From NCBI GenBank assembly GCA_020632495.1, contig JACKFL010000006.1, positions 1,364,001 to 1,428,000 on the forward strand: a DNA stretch of 64,000 nt, given 5' to 3'. The position numbers were made by a program, and so were the translations under genes. Position 1 is the first letter of the stretch. Each line of letters opens with the position of its first letter. The notes beneath the pieces were generated by a model. It searched no databases. It saw only the letters and a list, made by a program, of their open reading frames with translations, and was not told where the DNA came from. The stretch is from Candidatus Omnitrophota bacterium (lineage in GTDB: Bacteria > Omnitrophota > Gorgyraeia > Zapsychrales > Zapsychraceae). Shown here one piece after another: positions 36,477-44,153 of this stretch.

Positions 36477-38427
36477 TGTATTTTTCTTTCAAAGAATTCA
36501 GCACGCCGGGATCGGCCAGCGTGGTCACGTCACCCAGCGCGCGCCCCTCGGCAACGTCGCGCAACAGACGCCGCATGATCTTGCCGCTGCGGGTCTTGGG
36601 CAGATCATGGGTAAAGATGATCGTCTTCGGCCGGGCAATGGCCCCGATTTTCTCAGCCACATGTTTCATCAATTGCTGGCGAATTTCGTCACTGTCTTCA
36701 AATCCCTCACGCAGGATCACAAAAGCACCGATCGCCTGCCCCTTCACTTCGTCGGTCACGCCCACCACCGCCGACTCGGCAACCGCTTCATGGTCGACCA
36801 ACGCGCTTTCCACCTCCATGGTGCTGATGTTATGGCCGGCCACCAGCATGACGTCGTCAACGCGTCCGAGCAGCCACAGGTAACCGTCCGTGTCGCGCTT
36901 GACCCCGTCACCCGGGAAATAGGTATCGGGCCAGCGGCCCCAATACGTCGATTTGTAACGCTCCTCGTCTCCCCAGATGCCCCGCAGCATTGAGGGCCAC
37001 GGGGTATCGATGGCCAGAAAACCTCCGCCCACCTGAATTTCCTCGCCGACTTCGTCGAGGATTTTGGCGGAGATCGCCGGCATCGGACGGGTGGCCGATC
37101 CGGGTTTGGTGGCGACGATGCCTGGCAGCGGAGATATCATGATGCTGCCGGTCTCCGTCTGCCACCAGGTATCAACGATGGGGCACTTCTCTGCGCCGAT
37201 AAACTTGTGATACCAGATCCACGCCTCCGGATTGATAGGTTCACCGACACTGCCGAGCAGCTTCAGGCTCGACAGGTCGCACCCCTCCAGCCACTTCACC
37301 CCCCACTTCATAAAAGCTCGGATCGCCGTCGGCGCCGTATAGAACTTCGAGACTTTGTATTTCTCGATAATCTTCCAAAACCGGTTGCGTTCCGGATAAT
37401 CCGGGGATCCCTCGTACATAATCTGTGTGGCTGCGTTGGCCATCGGCCCGTAAACGATGTAGCTGTGACCGGTGATCCAGCCCACATCCGCGGTGCACCA
37501 GAAAATATCTTCGTCGTGCAGGTCGAAGACCATACGTGTGGTGGCGCTGACACCCGTCATATATCCGCCGGTCGTATGAACGATCCCCTTGGGCTTTCCG
37601 GTGGTCCCGGACGTGTACAATATAAAGAGAATATCCTCGGAGTCCATCGGCTCCGGCGCGCACGATTCGGAGGCCGACGCCACTAGGTCGTCGTACCAAA
37701 CATCCCGGCCCTCCTGCATAAGGATCTCGTTCTCCGTGCGCTTAATCACCACTACGTGCTCAATGCTCTCACACCCCGCGACGGCCTGGTCCGCGGTTTC
37801 TTTCAACGGGACGACCTTACCCCGTCGCCAGCCGCCGTCGGCCGTGATCAGCACCTTCGCCTGCGCGTCATTGATGCGGTCCCGCAACGAATCCACACTG
37901 AATCCGCCGAACACAACCGTATGGATCGCCCCGAGCCGGGCGCAGGCCAGCATGGCATACGCCGCCTCCGGGACCATCGGCATATAAATGGCGATCCGGT
38001 CTCCCTTCTTGACACCCAGCTGCTTGAGCCCGTTGGCAAACTTGTTGACAGCCTTGAACACATCATCATACGTCAATCGCTGCTCGTCGCCGGGCTCCCC
38101 TTCCCACAATATGGCCAGCCGTTCGCCGAGCCCGGCATTAATGTGCCGGTCGAGACAGTTATAGCAGGCATTGATTTTGCCGCCGACAAACCATTTGGAG
38201 AAAGGCGGGCGCCAATCGAGGACCTGATTCCATTTTTCAAACCAGTCCAATCGTTCCGCGTGGTCCACCCAATAAGCCGACGGATCGGCCATGGCCTTAG
38301 CGTAGATCGATTCGTCCGTGTACAGCGCTTTGGCCTTGAAATCCTCGGGAGGCGGAAAGAGCCGGTTTTCGTTGAGCAAATTCTCTACGGTGGCCGGTTG
38401 TCCCGGAGCTGTGTTCTCATCTGTCAT
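36466..38427 (-). CDS. acsA: Acetyl-CoA synthetase
   Basis: The 653-residue AMP-forming enzyme activates acetate to acetyl-CoA. The P-loop-like YTSGTTGKPKGIVHTTGGY is present, with WWQTETGS, and the regulatory lysine that Pat acetylates lies in KTRSGKIMRR. Length and the N-terminal CoA-synthetase domain are normal. It follows the isochorismatase-like gene by 17 bases. With citrate synthase it feeds acetate carbon to the TCA cycle. Confidence 0.96.
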   Translation of the reverse strand: MTDENTAPGQPATVENLLNENRLFPPPEDFKAKALYTDESIYAKAMADPSAYWVDHAERLDWFEKWNQVLDWRPPFSKWFVGGKINACYNCLDRHINAGLGERLAILWEGEPGDEQRLTYDDVFKAVNKFANGLKQLGVKKGDRIAIYMPMVPEAAYAMLACARLGAIHTVVFGGFSVDSLRDRINDAQAKVLITADGGWRRGKVVPLKETADQAVAGCESIEHVVVIKRTENEILMQEGRDVWYDDLVASASESCAPEPMDSEDILFILYTSGTTGKPKGIVHTTGGYMTGVSATTRMVFDLHDEDIFWCTADVGWITGHSYIVYGPMANAATQIMYEGSPDYPERNRFWKIIEKYKVSKFYTAPTAIRAFMKWGVKWLEGCDLSSLKLLGSVGEPINPEAWIWYHKFIGAEKCPIVDTWWQTETGSIMISPLPGIVATKPGSATRPMPAISAKILDEVGEEIQVGGGFLAIDTPWPSMLRGIWGDEERYKSTYWGRWPDTYFPGDGVKRDTDGYLWLLGRVDDVMLVAGHNISTMEVESALVDHEAVAESAVVGVTDEVKGQAIGAFVILREGFEDSDEIRQQLMKHVAEKIGAIARPKTIIFTHDLPKTRSGKIMRRLLRDVAEGRALGDVTTLADPGVLNSLKEKYSDS

Positions 38428-38444
38428 GACAGTTCCTCCCTTGC

Positions 38445-38990
38445 TTATTTGATCAACTGTAGGATGCTCTTAAATTCCGGATGCGCCGACGTCTTCACTA
38501 ATTCCGTAATAATCATTTCCGTCGACAAAAGCTCTGCGCCCGCCCTTTCCATCCGCGCCAGCCCCAGACGCTTGTTGTCCGCCGTCCTGGCGCTGGTGGC
38601 ATCGGCGACACACCCCACCCGGAAATTCGCCTGCAGCAAGTCGAGCGCTGTCTGCGATATGCAGACATGCGCCTCGATGCCGCAGAGGATCACCTCACGG
38701 CGCAGACTCGCCTTCAGCCGTTCCCGGAAATCGGGACAGCCCCAGCAACTGAATGATTTCTTGGGGATTCGAACGGTGTCCGGGGGAAAAACCGAGGCGA
38801 TCTCGGTAACCGTGCTGCCGATTTTCTCGGGGACCTGCTCGGTCACGATCACCGGAACCCGCAGATGGCCGGCGGCCTTGATCAACCGGATAACGTTCGC
38901 GAAAAGCGCCTCTCTGTCCTGCATGGCCGCGGCCAGATTTCCCTGGATATCCACCACCACCAAGACACTTTGTTCGAGGGTATACAGCAT
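38445..38990 (-). CDS. Isochorismatase-family hydrolase
   Basis: A 181-residue cysteine hydrolase with the family triad: the Asp in VVVDIQG, a Lys in PKKSFS and the Cys in GIEAHVCIS. The overall size is like YcaC and other small single-domain members, so true isochorismatase activity is not implied; the substrate is unknown. It lies four bases before a small membrane protein gene and just upstream of acs. Confidence 0.85.
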   Translation of the reverse strand: MLYTLEQSVLVVVDIQGNLAAAMQDREALFANVIRLIKAAGHLRVPVIVTEQVPEKIGSTVTEIASVFPPDTVRIPKKSFSCWGCPDFRERLKASLRREVILCGIEAHVCISQTALDLLQANFRVGCVADATSARTADNKRLGLARMERAGAELLSTEMIITELVKTSAHPEFKSILQLIK

Positions 38991-38994
38991 GCCG

Positions 38995-39171
38995 CTAGAA
39001 ACGCTTGAAAACGTCCTCTTGTTGCTTTTGCTCTTGATCGGTTTTGTATTGTTGAACCTTGTCCCTGGTCACAAAATAGCCGATAACCAGGACAATGACG
39101 GGTATGAGAATAAAGGCGATCGGGATCCAGGGCTGGACCCGTCGGGTTTTGGAGTCGTACAGTATTGCCAT
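38995..39171 (-). CDS. Small single-pass membrane protein
   Basis: A 58-residue protein with one hydrophobic helix (WIPIAFILIPVIVLVIGYFV) and a charged Lys/Gln/Asp-rich tail. I start it at the ATG at 39171, eight bases after AGGGA and 20 bases after the upstream stop. An in-frame start 23 codons further upstream would lie inside the preceding gene. Function unknown. Confidence 0.6.
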   Translation of the reverse strand: MAILYDSKTRRVQPWIPIAFILIPVIVLVIGYFVTRDKVQQYKTDQEQKQQEDVFKRF

Positions 39172-39191
39172 GCGGATGTCCCTGACGGAAA

Positions 39192-39752
39192 TTACTGAGC
39201 GGCCATTACCAAATCGATTACCATCGCTTTTTTCTTCCATAAATGGAAGCTCAACTCATGATACTGCGAGCTGTTAACGGGGATGGTCATGCCGTCGGGT
39301 AAATTATTTTTTGAGGCCGTCGGATTCGAAACCAGCAAGTGGCCGTAGCCCATGCCGCCCATACGTTCGGCATAGTCCTGCGAGACGGATTGAAAAAACT
39401 GACCCAAATGTTCGAGCACAAAACCCTGGTCTTCCTCGTCGAACCCGCGGAACTCCAGCGATTTCAAGAGACGCTCAACGGATTCTTCCTCAACAAAAAA
39501 GATAAGCGTACCGGTGGCTATGCCCTTTTTCTGATCGCTTTCGGATCCGAACAAATTGAATCCAACGGTGTAACACGGGCCGTTGAATTTTTCCAGACTG
39601 CCGACACGCATCCGGCCGTCGTATTCGATAATCTCGCGCTCTTCGACCTCGGTATCCTGAGTCAGTCCGGCATTGCACTTGTTAACAAGGGTGTCTTCGA
39701 TCAGCTGTTTAAGACTGTCGGCAACCGCTGAATTTTGAGTGTTTTCCGGCAT
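39192..39752 (-). CDS. Conserved protein of unknown function (186 residues)
   Basis: I do not recognise this protein. It is soluble, acidic at the N-terminus, without signal peptide or membrane segment. Asymmetric alpha/beta pattern, with a hydrophobic strand near YTVGFNLFG and a late conserved-looking ASKNNLPDGMTIPV stretch. The layout loosely recalls CheX/CheC-type phosphatase domains, but the catalytic ExxN motif is not seen, so this is speculation. It sits between the CBS protein and the small membrane protein. Confidence 0.6.
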   Translation of the reverse strand: MPENTQNSAVADSLKQLIEDTLVNKCNAGLTQDTEVEEREIIEYDGRMRVGSLEKFNGPCYTVGFNLFGSESDQKKGIATGTLIFFVEEESVERLLKSLEFRGFDEEDQGFVLEHLGQFFQSVSQDYAERMGGMGYGHLLVSNPTASKNNLPDGMTIPVNSSQYHELSFHLWKKKAMVIDLVMAAQ

Positions 39753-39769
39753 AACAATCTCTCCTGCTT

Positions 39770-40177
39770 TTACACATAACGGAGTGCGGACATCTTACTT
39801 TTGGCCTCCATGACGAGCGTCAGAATGTCCCGCCGGCTCACGATACCGACCAAATGACCGTTATCGACGATCGGCACCCGCCGGATAGAGGAACGCAGGA
39901 AGAATTTGCATATTTCCACCGCGTCATCGCCTTCCGTAAAACAGATAACTTCCCGGGTCATATAATCTTCCACTTTGGGACATACGTCAACATTTTTTTC
40001 CAGTAAAATGCGCAATAAGTCCTTCTCTGACAGGATTCCAACGACCCGGCCGGCCTGGCTGGTTACCGGCAATCCGCTGATCTTGTGCCGCCGTAAAAGA
40101 TCCAGGGCTTCGATCACCGGAGTGTCCGGCATCACGCTAACGACCTCCTTCGTCATAATCGAACTGACTGGTAACAT
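39770..40177 (-). CDS. CBS-domain pair protein
   Basis: A 135-residue protein made only of two CBS domains (MTKEVVSVMPDTPVIEAL and MTREVICFTEGDDAVEI), a Bateman module that binds adenosine nucleotides. The chosen ATG at 40177 has AAGGAGGGA five bases upstream, which outweighs the earlier in-frame ATG. It probably senses energy charge and regulates an unknown partner; acs in the same unit is a natural candidate but nothing shows it. Confidence 0.85.
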   Translation of the reverse strand: MLPVSSIMTKEVVSVMPDTPVIEALDLLRRHKISGLPVTSQAGRVVGILSEKDLLRILLEKNVDVCPKVEDYMTREVICFTEGDDAVEICKFFLRSSIRRVPIVDNGHLVGIVSRRDILTLVMEAKSKMSALRYV

Positions 40178-40197
40178 GGCTCCCTCCTTTTGTCGGA

Positions 40198-41022
40198 TCA
40201 TGCCGCCTGCTGCCCGGCCTCTGCAGACAATGCGTCCAGGGATTCCTCCCCGCCAAAGAGTCCGTCCGCCTGGATGCCGATGGGGCAGTGGTCCGATCCC
40301 ATGACGTCATTCAGGATGAAAGCGTCCCGGAGATGCGGCAGCACGTTGGCCGTCACAAAGAAATAATCTATACGCCAGCCGATATTGCGTTCACGGGCGC
40401 GGGTTTTATAATCCCACCAGGTGTAATGCCCCGGATCGGGATTGAAATGGCGGAAGGTGTCGATGTAGCCCTGTTCAATGAACTTGGTTACCCAAGCGCG
40501 CTCTTCAGGAAGGAAGCCGGTAGTTTTCTGATTCTCCTTGGGGCGAGACAAATCGATTTCGGTATGGGCGGTGTTGACGTCACCGCAGATGATGACTTTC
40601 CGGTTGGCGTTGCGAAAGCGTTCGGCGTGCTCAAGGAAAGCGTCGTAAAACGACATTTTGAACGGCACCCGCTTGTTTCCGGCTCCCCCGTTCGGGTAAT
40701 ATAAATTATACAATATGAACGGCCCAAAGTCTAAAATCAGGGTCCGGCCCTCGCTGTCGAATTCCGGTACGCCCAGCCCGTATTCCACGGATTTGGGGAT
40801 TTCCTTGGTAAATACGGCCACCCCGCTGTAACCCTTTTTTTCGGCCGCGGCCCAGTATGTCCGGTAACCGGCCGGCTCGAGGACCTCCCGGGTCAGCTGT
40901 TCCGGGTGCGCCTTGGTCTCCTGGAGGCAAAGGATATCCGGCGACTCCGCCCGCAGCCATTCGCTGAATCCCTTTTTGCTGATGGCCCGAATGCCATTGA
41001 CGTTCCAACTGATCATACGCAT
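40198..41022 (-). CDS. xth: Exodeoxyribonuclease III (AP endonuclease)
   Basis: The 274-residue enzyme belongs to the ExoIII family of base-excision-repair nucleases. All metal and catalytic motifs are visible: WNVNGI, CLQETK, YNLYYPNG, CGDVNTAH, WRIDYFF and GSDHCPI. A short Ala/Glu-rich C-terminal tail (about 20 residues) is extra. GGAAGGGG lies nine bases before the ATG. It follows amrS by 15 bases. Confidence 0.95.
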   Translation of the reverse strand: MRMISWNVNGIRAISKKGFSEWLRAESPDILCLQETKAHPEQLTREVLEPAGYRTYWAAAEKKGYSGVAVFTKEIPKSVEYGLGVPEFDSEGRTLILDFGPFILYNLYYPNGGAGNKRVPFKMSFYDAFLEHAERFRNANRKVIICGDVNTAHTEIDLSRPKENQKTTGFLPEERAWVTKFIEQGYIDTFRHFNPDPGHYTWWDYKTRARERNIGWRIDYFFVTANVLPHLRDAFILNDVMGSDHCPIGIQADGLFGGEESLDALSAEAGQQAA

Positions 41023-41037
41023 GGAATTTACCCCTTC

Positions 41038-42114
41038 CTATTGAAAATCAGCCAACCTGACCGGCTGCCTGCGGGCGCCCCACGTCCCGGGCCGGTCGTC
41101 GAAGCGGCCGGGCAGAACAGTCCCGCACTGGTCACATTGATTCTTATTTTTTAGTCGGTACGCGCCCAGTACATACCAGTCCCGCTCGATCACGCACGTC
41201 CCGCATCCGGGACAGTAGGTGCTGGAACCGACCTGGTCATGGACATTGCCCGTGTACACAAACTTCAGGCCCGCCTTCAAGGCGATTTCCCGGCACCGGT
41301 TCAGGACCTCCGCGGAAGTCGCCGGGACATCGAGCATTTTATAATCCGGATGAAACGCGGTCAGGTGCAGCGGAACGTCGTCCCCCAAACGATCGCGGAC
41401 CCATTCGCACATAGCCCCGATCTCGGCGGGATCATCGTTTTTTCCCGGGATAAGGAGCGTTGTGATTTCCAGCCACACATCGGTTTCATGCCGTATATAG
41501 ACCAAGGAGTCCAAAACAGGCTGCAACGACGACAACGTAACGTTGCGGTAAAACTCTTCACTGAAGGCCTTCAGGTCCACATTCGCGGCATCCATGTGCC
41601 GGAAAAACTCGGCGCGGGCCGCGGGATTGATGTAGCCGGCAGTAACCGCCACCGTCTTGATATCCAACCGCCGGCACTCCCGGGCGATGTCGATGGCATA
41701 CTCCGCGAAGATCACCGGATCATTATAGGTAAAAGCGACGCTGCGGCAGCCAAGCTCCTTGGCGGCCGAGGCGATCGTCTGCGGTGAAGCCTGATCGGTC
41801 AGCCGGTCCCATTCACGCGATTTGCTGATATCCCAATTTTGACAGAACTTGCAGCCGAGATTGCAGCCCGCCGTCCCGAACGACAGGACGCTAGTCCCCG
41901 GATAAAAATGGTTCAGCGGTTTTTTCTCGATCGGATCAATGCAAAACCCACTGCTTCTTCCGTAAGTTGTTAGTATAAGTTTGTTTCCGACATTCCGGCG
42001 GACAAAGCAGAAGCCCCGCTGACCGTCGGCCAGGGTGCATTCCCGGGGGCACAGTTCACAGACTATGCGCTGTTCGTCCAGAGGACGCCAATAGCGGGCT
42101 GGGAAATCGGACAT
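41038..42114 (-). CDS. amrS: AmmeMemoRadiSam-type radical SAM enzyme
   Basis: The 358-residue protein has an N-terminal CELCPREC motif, the radical SAM cluster CNLGCKFC, and a C-terminal zinc-ribbon-like part (CPGCGTC then QCDQCG). This is the AmmeMemoRadiSam system radical SAM enzyme. Family members occur with AMMECR1 and MEMO proteins and their function is undefined. Neither partner gene lies in this window. It starts divergently from the first sirohaem reductase. Confidence 0.9.
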   Translation of the reverse strand: MSDFPARYWRPLDEQRIVCELCPRECTLADGQRGFCFVRRNVGNKLILTTYGRSSGFCIDPIEKKPLNHFYPGTSVLSFGTAGCNLGCKFCQNWDISKSREWDRLTDQASPQTIASAAKELGCRSVAFTYNDPVIFAEYAIDIARECRRLDIKTVAVTAGYINPAARAEFFRHMDAANVDLKAFSEEFYRNVTLSSLQPVLDSLVYIRHETDVWLEITTLLIPGKNDDPAEIGAMCEWVRDRLGDDVPLHLTAFHPDYKMLDVPATSAEVLNRCREIALKAGLKFVYTGNVHDQVGSSTYCPGCGTCVIERDWYVLGAYRLKNKNQCDQCGTVLPGRFDDRPGTWGARRQPVRLADFQ

Positions 42115-42162
42115 GGTGAGTGTATTTTAGCATGCAGCGCTGCCAACATGTTATTTTAATCG

Positions 42163-42178
42163 TTGACTTTACGGTCAA
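42163..42178. repeat. Inverted repeat over the -35 box, amrS/sir1 intergenic
   Basis: TTGAC and GTCAA arms with a six-base centre. The arm coincides with the -35 box, so a bound regulator would block transcription. Arms are only five bases, so chance is possible. Confidence 0.4.
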
Positions 42179-42190
42179 ATCCGATAATAT
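42163..42190 (+). promoter_or_regulatory. Promoter of sirohaem reductase copy 1
   Basis: TTGACT (42163-42168) and TAATAT (42185-42190) with a 16-base spacer. The -35 box is one arm of an inverted repeat (TTGAC, six bases, GTCAA; 42163-42178), a possible operator. The expected leader is about 30 bases. Confidence 0.65.
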
Positions 42191-42204
42191 GTGGTTCTTA
42201 ACCC

Positions 42205-42220
42205 TTGGAACAGCTTCCAA
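42205..42220. repeat. Perfect hairpin in the leader of sirohaem reductase copy 1
   Basis: TTGGAA, CAGC, TTCCAA: a six-base stem with a four-base loop, seven bases before the ATG. It could be an operator or could hide the ribosome site. It has no U-tract, so it is not a terminator. Confidence 0.45.
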
Positions 42221-42226
42221 AGACAT

Positions 42227-44047
42227 ATGCCGAAGAAACCCTTCACCCCCAATTTCAGGACTTCTCCCGAAGACTATTGCAAGGAAGAAGTCAACAAGCT
42301 CAACCATGCCGGACTCGAAAAATCCGCGTTGTATGCTGACTTTCGCGATAGCTCCACAGCCGATATCGTCTGGGAATCCGAGCAGCTGGCCAAGTCCGCG
42401 GGGATCTATCTCGAATTTGACCGTACGATCAAAGGGGCAGAGAAGCACTGGTATTACATGATCCGTATGGCCAATCCCGGTGGCGGCGCCATCACCCGGG
42501 ACCAGTGGCGGGTGATCGATGAATTGGCCGAACGTCACTGCCAGAATCCGTACGGACTGCCGACGCTGCGCCTGACCAACCGGCAGACGGTCCAATTTCA
42601 CTGGATCAAGAAAGAAGGTGTCGTGGCTATCGTCAAGGGTCTGGCCGAGGCGGGATTTAATACACTCAATGGCTGCGGGGATAACACGCGCAATGTGATG
42701 GCCTGCCCCCTGTCCCGTTTTTCTCCGGCGTTCAACGCGTATGAATGGTCGCGAAAAACCGGCCTCTATTTCCAATTGCCGCTGGAACCGTTCCTGAAAA
42801 TCTTTGCCATCGATCCGCAGCATGTGCGACGCCCGGAACAGTCGTTCACCTACGGCCCGAATTTACTGAACCGTAAGTTCAAGATCGCTTTTACCTGCCT
42901 GCATCATGCCGACGGGCGGCTGATCCCGGATAACTGCGTCGAAATGCGCACACACGACATGGGCGTGGCCCCCGTGGTGGAGAATAATGCGGTCACCGCC
43001 TATCAAATCTACGTCGGCGGCGGTCAGGGCGAGCGCAACGGCAAACCGTCCTCGGCGATGTTTAGTGAACCGTTGGCCATCGTCTCCGAAGAGCAGCTTT
43101 TAGCAACGATGGATGCCGTGGTCAAAGTCCATCAAACCTGGGGCGACCGGCAAAACCGTTTCTGGGCGCGCGTCAAATATGTGATCCGTAAGCAGGGCGT
43201 CGATTGGTACCGCGACCAGGTGTCGGCGGTGCTCGGCCGACCGCTCGAGAAACCGAATCCGGAACTGGATTACGGCGACCGCATGCTGCATCACGGCTGG
43301 TACGAGCAACCGTCCGACGGACGCTTCTCTTTCGGGGCCTATATCGAAAACGGTCGGCTGCGCGATGACAGCACAAACGGACGGCTCAAATCCATGGTCC
43401 GCGAGACCATGGAAAAATTTCCGGTGGAACTCTCCATCACTCCCAATCAGGACCTGATCTTCAGTCATATCCCGGCGGATCAAAAACAGGAATTTGAGGA
43501 TCACCTGAAGGGATACGGATATGGTCAGCGTAACGGAAAACCTTACTCGGCACTGCGGCTGCGCTCGGGGGCCTGCGTCGGGCGCGACACCTGCCGGCTG
43601 ACGTATACCGATTCAGAAAAATTCGAACCGGAACTGCTGGATGAGTTGGAAAAACGCGGCTGGGGAGACATGACCGAATCGATCGGCATCACCGGTTGCG
43701 AGCGCCAATGCTTCCGGCCCGCCACCAAATCGATCGGACTGGTGGGCTCCGGATTGAACCGCTATCAGTTCAAATTGTTCGGCGATGAGGCCGGACGCCA
43801 CCAGGGACAACCGCTGATATCCGCGGACGGGGAAAACCTCTACCTTCGTTCCGTCGACCGCGAGCAAGTCGCCGTGGTTATCGAAGTTTTATTTACCTGG
43901 TTTACTGAGGAAAAGCAGGCCGGCGAAGACCTGGGCGCGTTTCACCGCCGCGTCGGAGCCGACGCCATCATATCCCGCCTCCAGAACGATCCCGCTACGG
44001 CGGAACTTATGGAAAAGCCGTTTACGACCGACTGCGTCATCGACTGA
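42227..44047 (+). CDS. Sirohaem-dependent sulfite/nitrite reductase, copy 1
   Basis: The 606-residue enzyme carries sirohaem and one [4Fe-4S] cluster in a ferredoxin-type sulfite/nitrite reductase fold. Cluster cysteines are C450, C456 (CVGRDTC) and C491, C495 (GCERQC). Sirohaem contacts include the Arg in RMANPGGG, LTNRQTVQFHWI and the LLNRKFKI lysines. Most relatives read GCPNxC at the last site. Start at 42227 (MPKK) is set by exact length match with copy 2; an upstream GTG is in frame. No flavoprotein subunit is near, but an FprA-type ferredoxin-NADP reductase follows at 46919. Sulfite or nitrite cannot be decided by eye. Confidence 0.9.
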   Translation: MPKKPFTPNFRTSPEDYCKEEVNKLNHAGLEKSALYADFRDSSTADIVWESEQLAKSAGIYLEFDRTIKGAEKHWYYMIRMANPGGGAITRDQWRVIDELAERHCQNPYGLPTLRLTNRQTVQFHWIKKEGVVAIVKGLAEAGFNTLNGCGDNTRNVMACPLSRFSPAFNAYEWSRKTGLYFQLPLEPFLKIFAIDPQHVRRPEQSFTYGPNLLNRKFKIAFTCLHHADGRLIPDNCVEMRTHDMGVAPVVENNAVTAYQIYVGGGQGERNGKPSSAMFSEPLAIVSEEQLLATMDAVVKVHQTWGDRQNRFWARVKYVIRKQGVDWYRDQVSAVLGRPLEKPNPELDYGDRMLHHGWYEQPSDGRFSFGAYIENGRLRDDSTNGRLKSMVRETMEKFPVELSITPNQDLIFSHIPADQKQEFEDHLKGYGYGQRNGKPYSALRLRSGACVGRDTCRLTYTDSEKFEPELLDELEKRGWGDMTESIGITGCERQCFRPATKSIGLVGSGLNRYQFKLFGDEAGRHQGQPLISADGENLYLRSVDREQVAVVIEVLFTWFTEEKQAGEDLGAFHRRVGADAIISRLQNDPATAELMEKPFTTDCVID

Positions 44048-44089
44048 ATTCCCTACCCTGCCTCTCCCGTTTCTTGCCTCCGACGTATA

Positions 44090-44117
44090 TTGACACAGCG
44101 GCATTCTGATTTATACT
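44090..44117 (+). promoter_or_regulatory. Promoter of sirohaem reductase copy 2
   Basis: Consensus TTGACA (44090-44095) and TATACT (44112-44117) with a 16-base spacer, in the 106-base gap between the two copies. It gives a leader of about 30 bases. No repeat like the one before copy 1 is seen. Confidence 0.75.
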
Positions 44118-44153
44118 ACATAAAAAAGCAACCAGGTGGCCGACATCTCGCTT

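Noticed and set aside
38445..38990. Call as isochorismatase EntB
   Set aside because: Single small domain without the aryl-carrier part and with no siderophore genes nearby.
37756..39198. Plus-strand open frame of 480 codons over acs and its neighbours
   Set aside because: It spans several well-supported minus-strand genes and has no domain.
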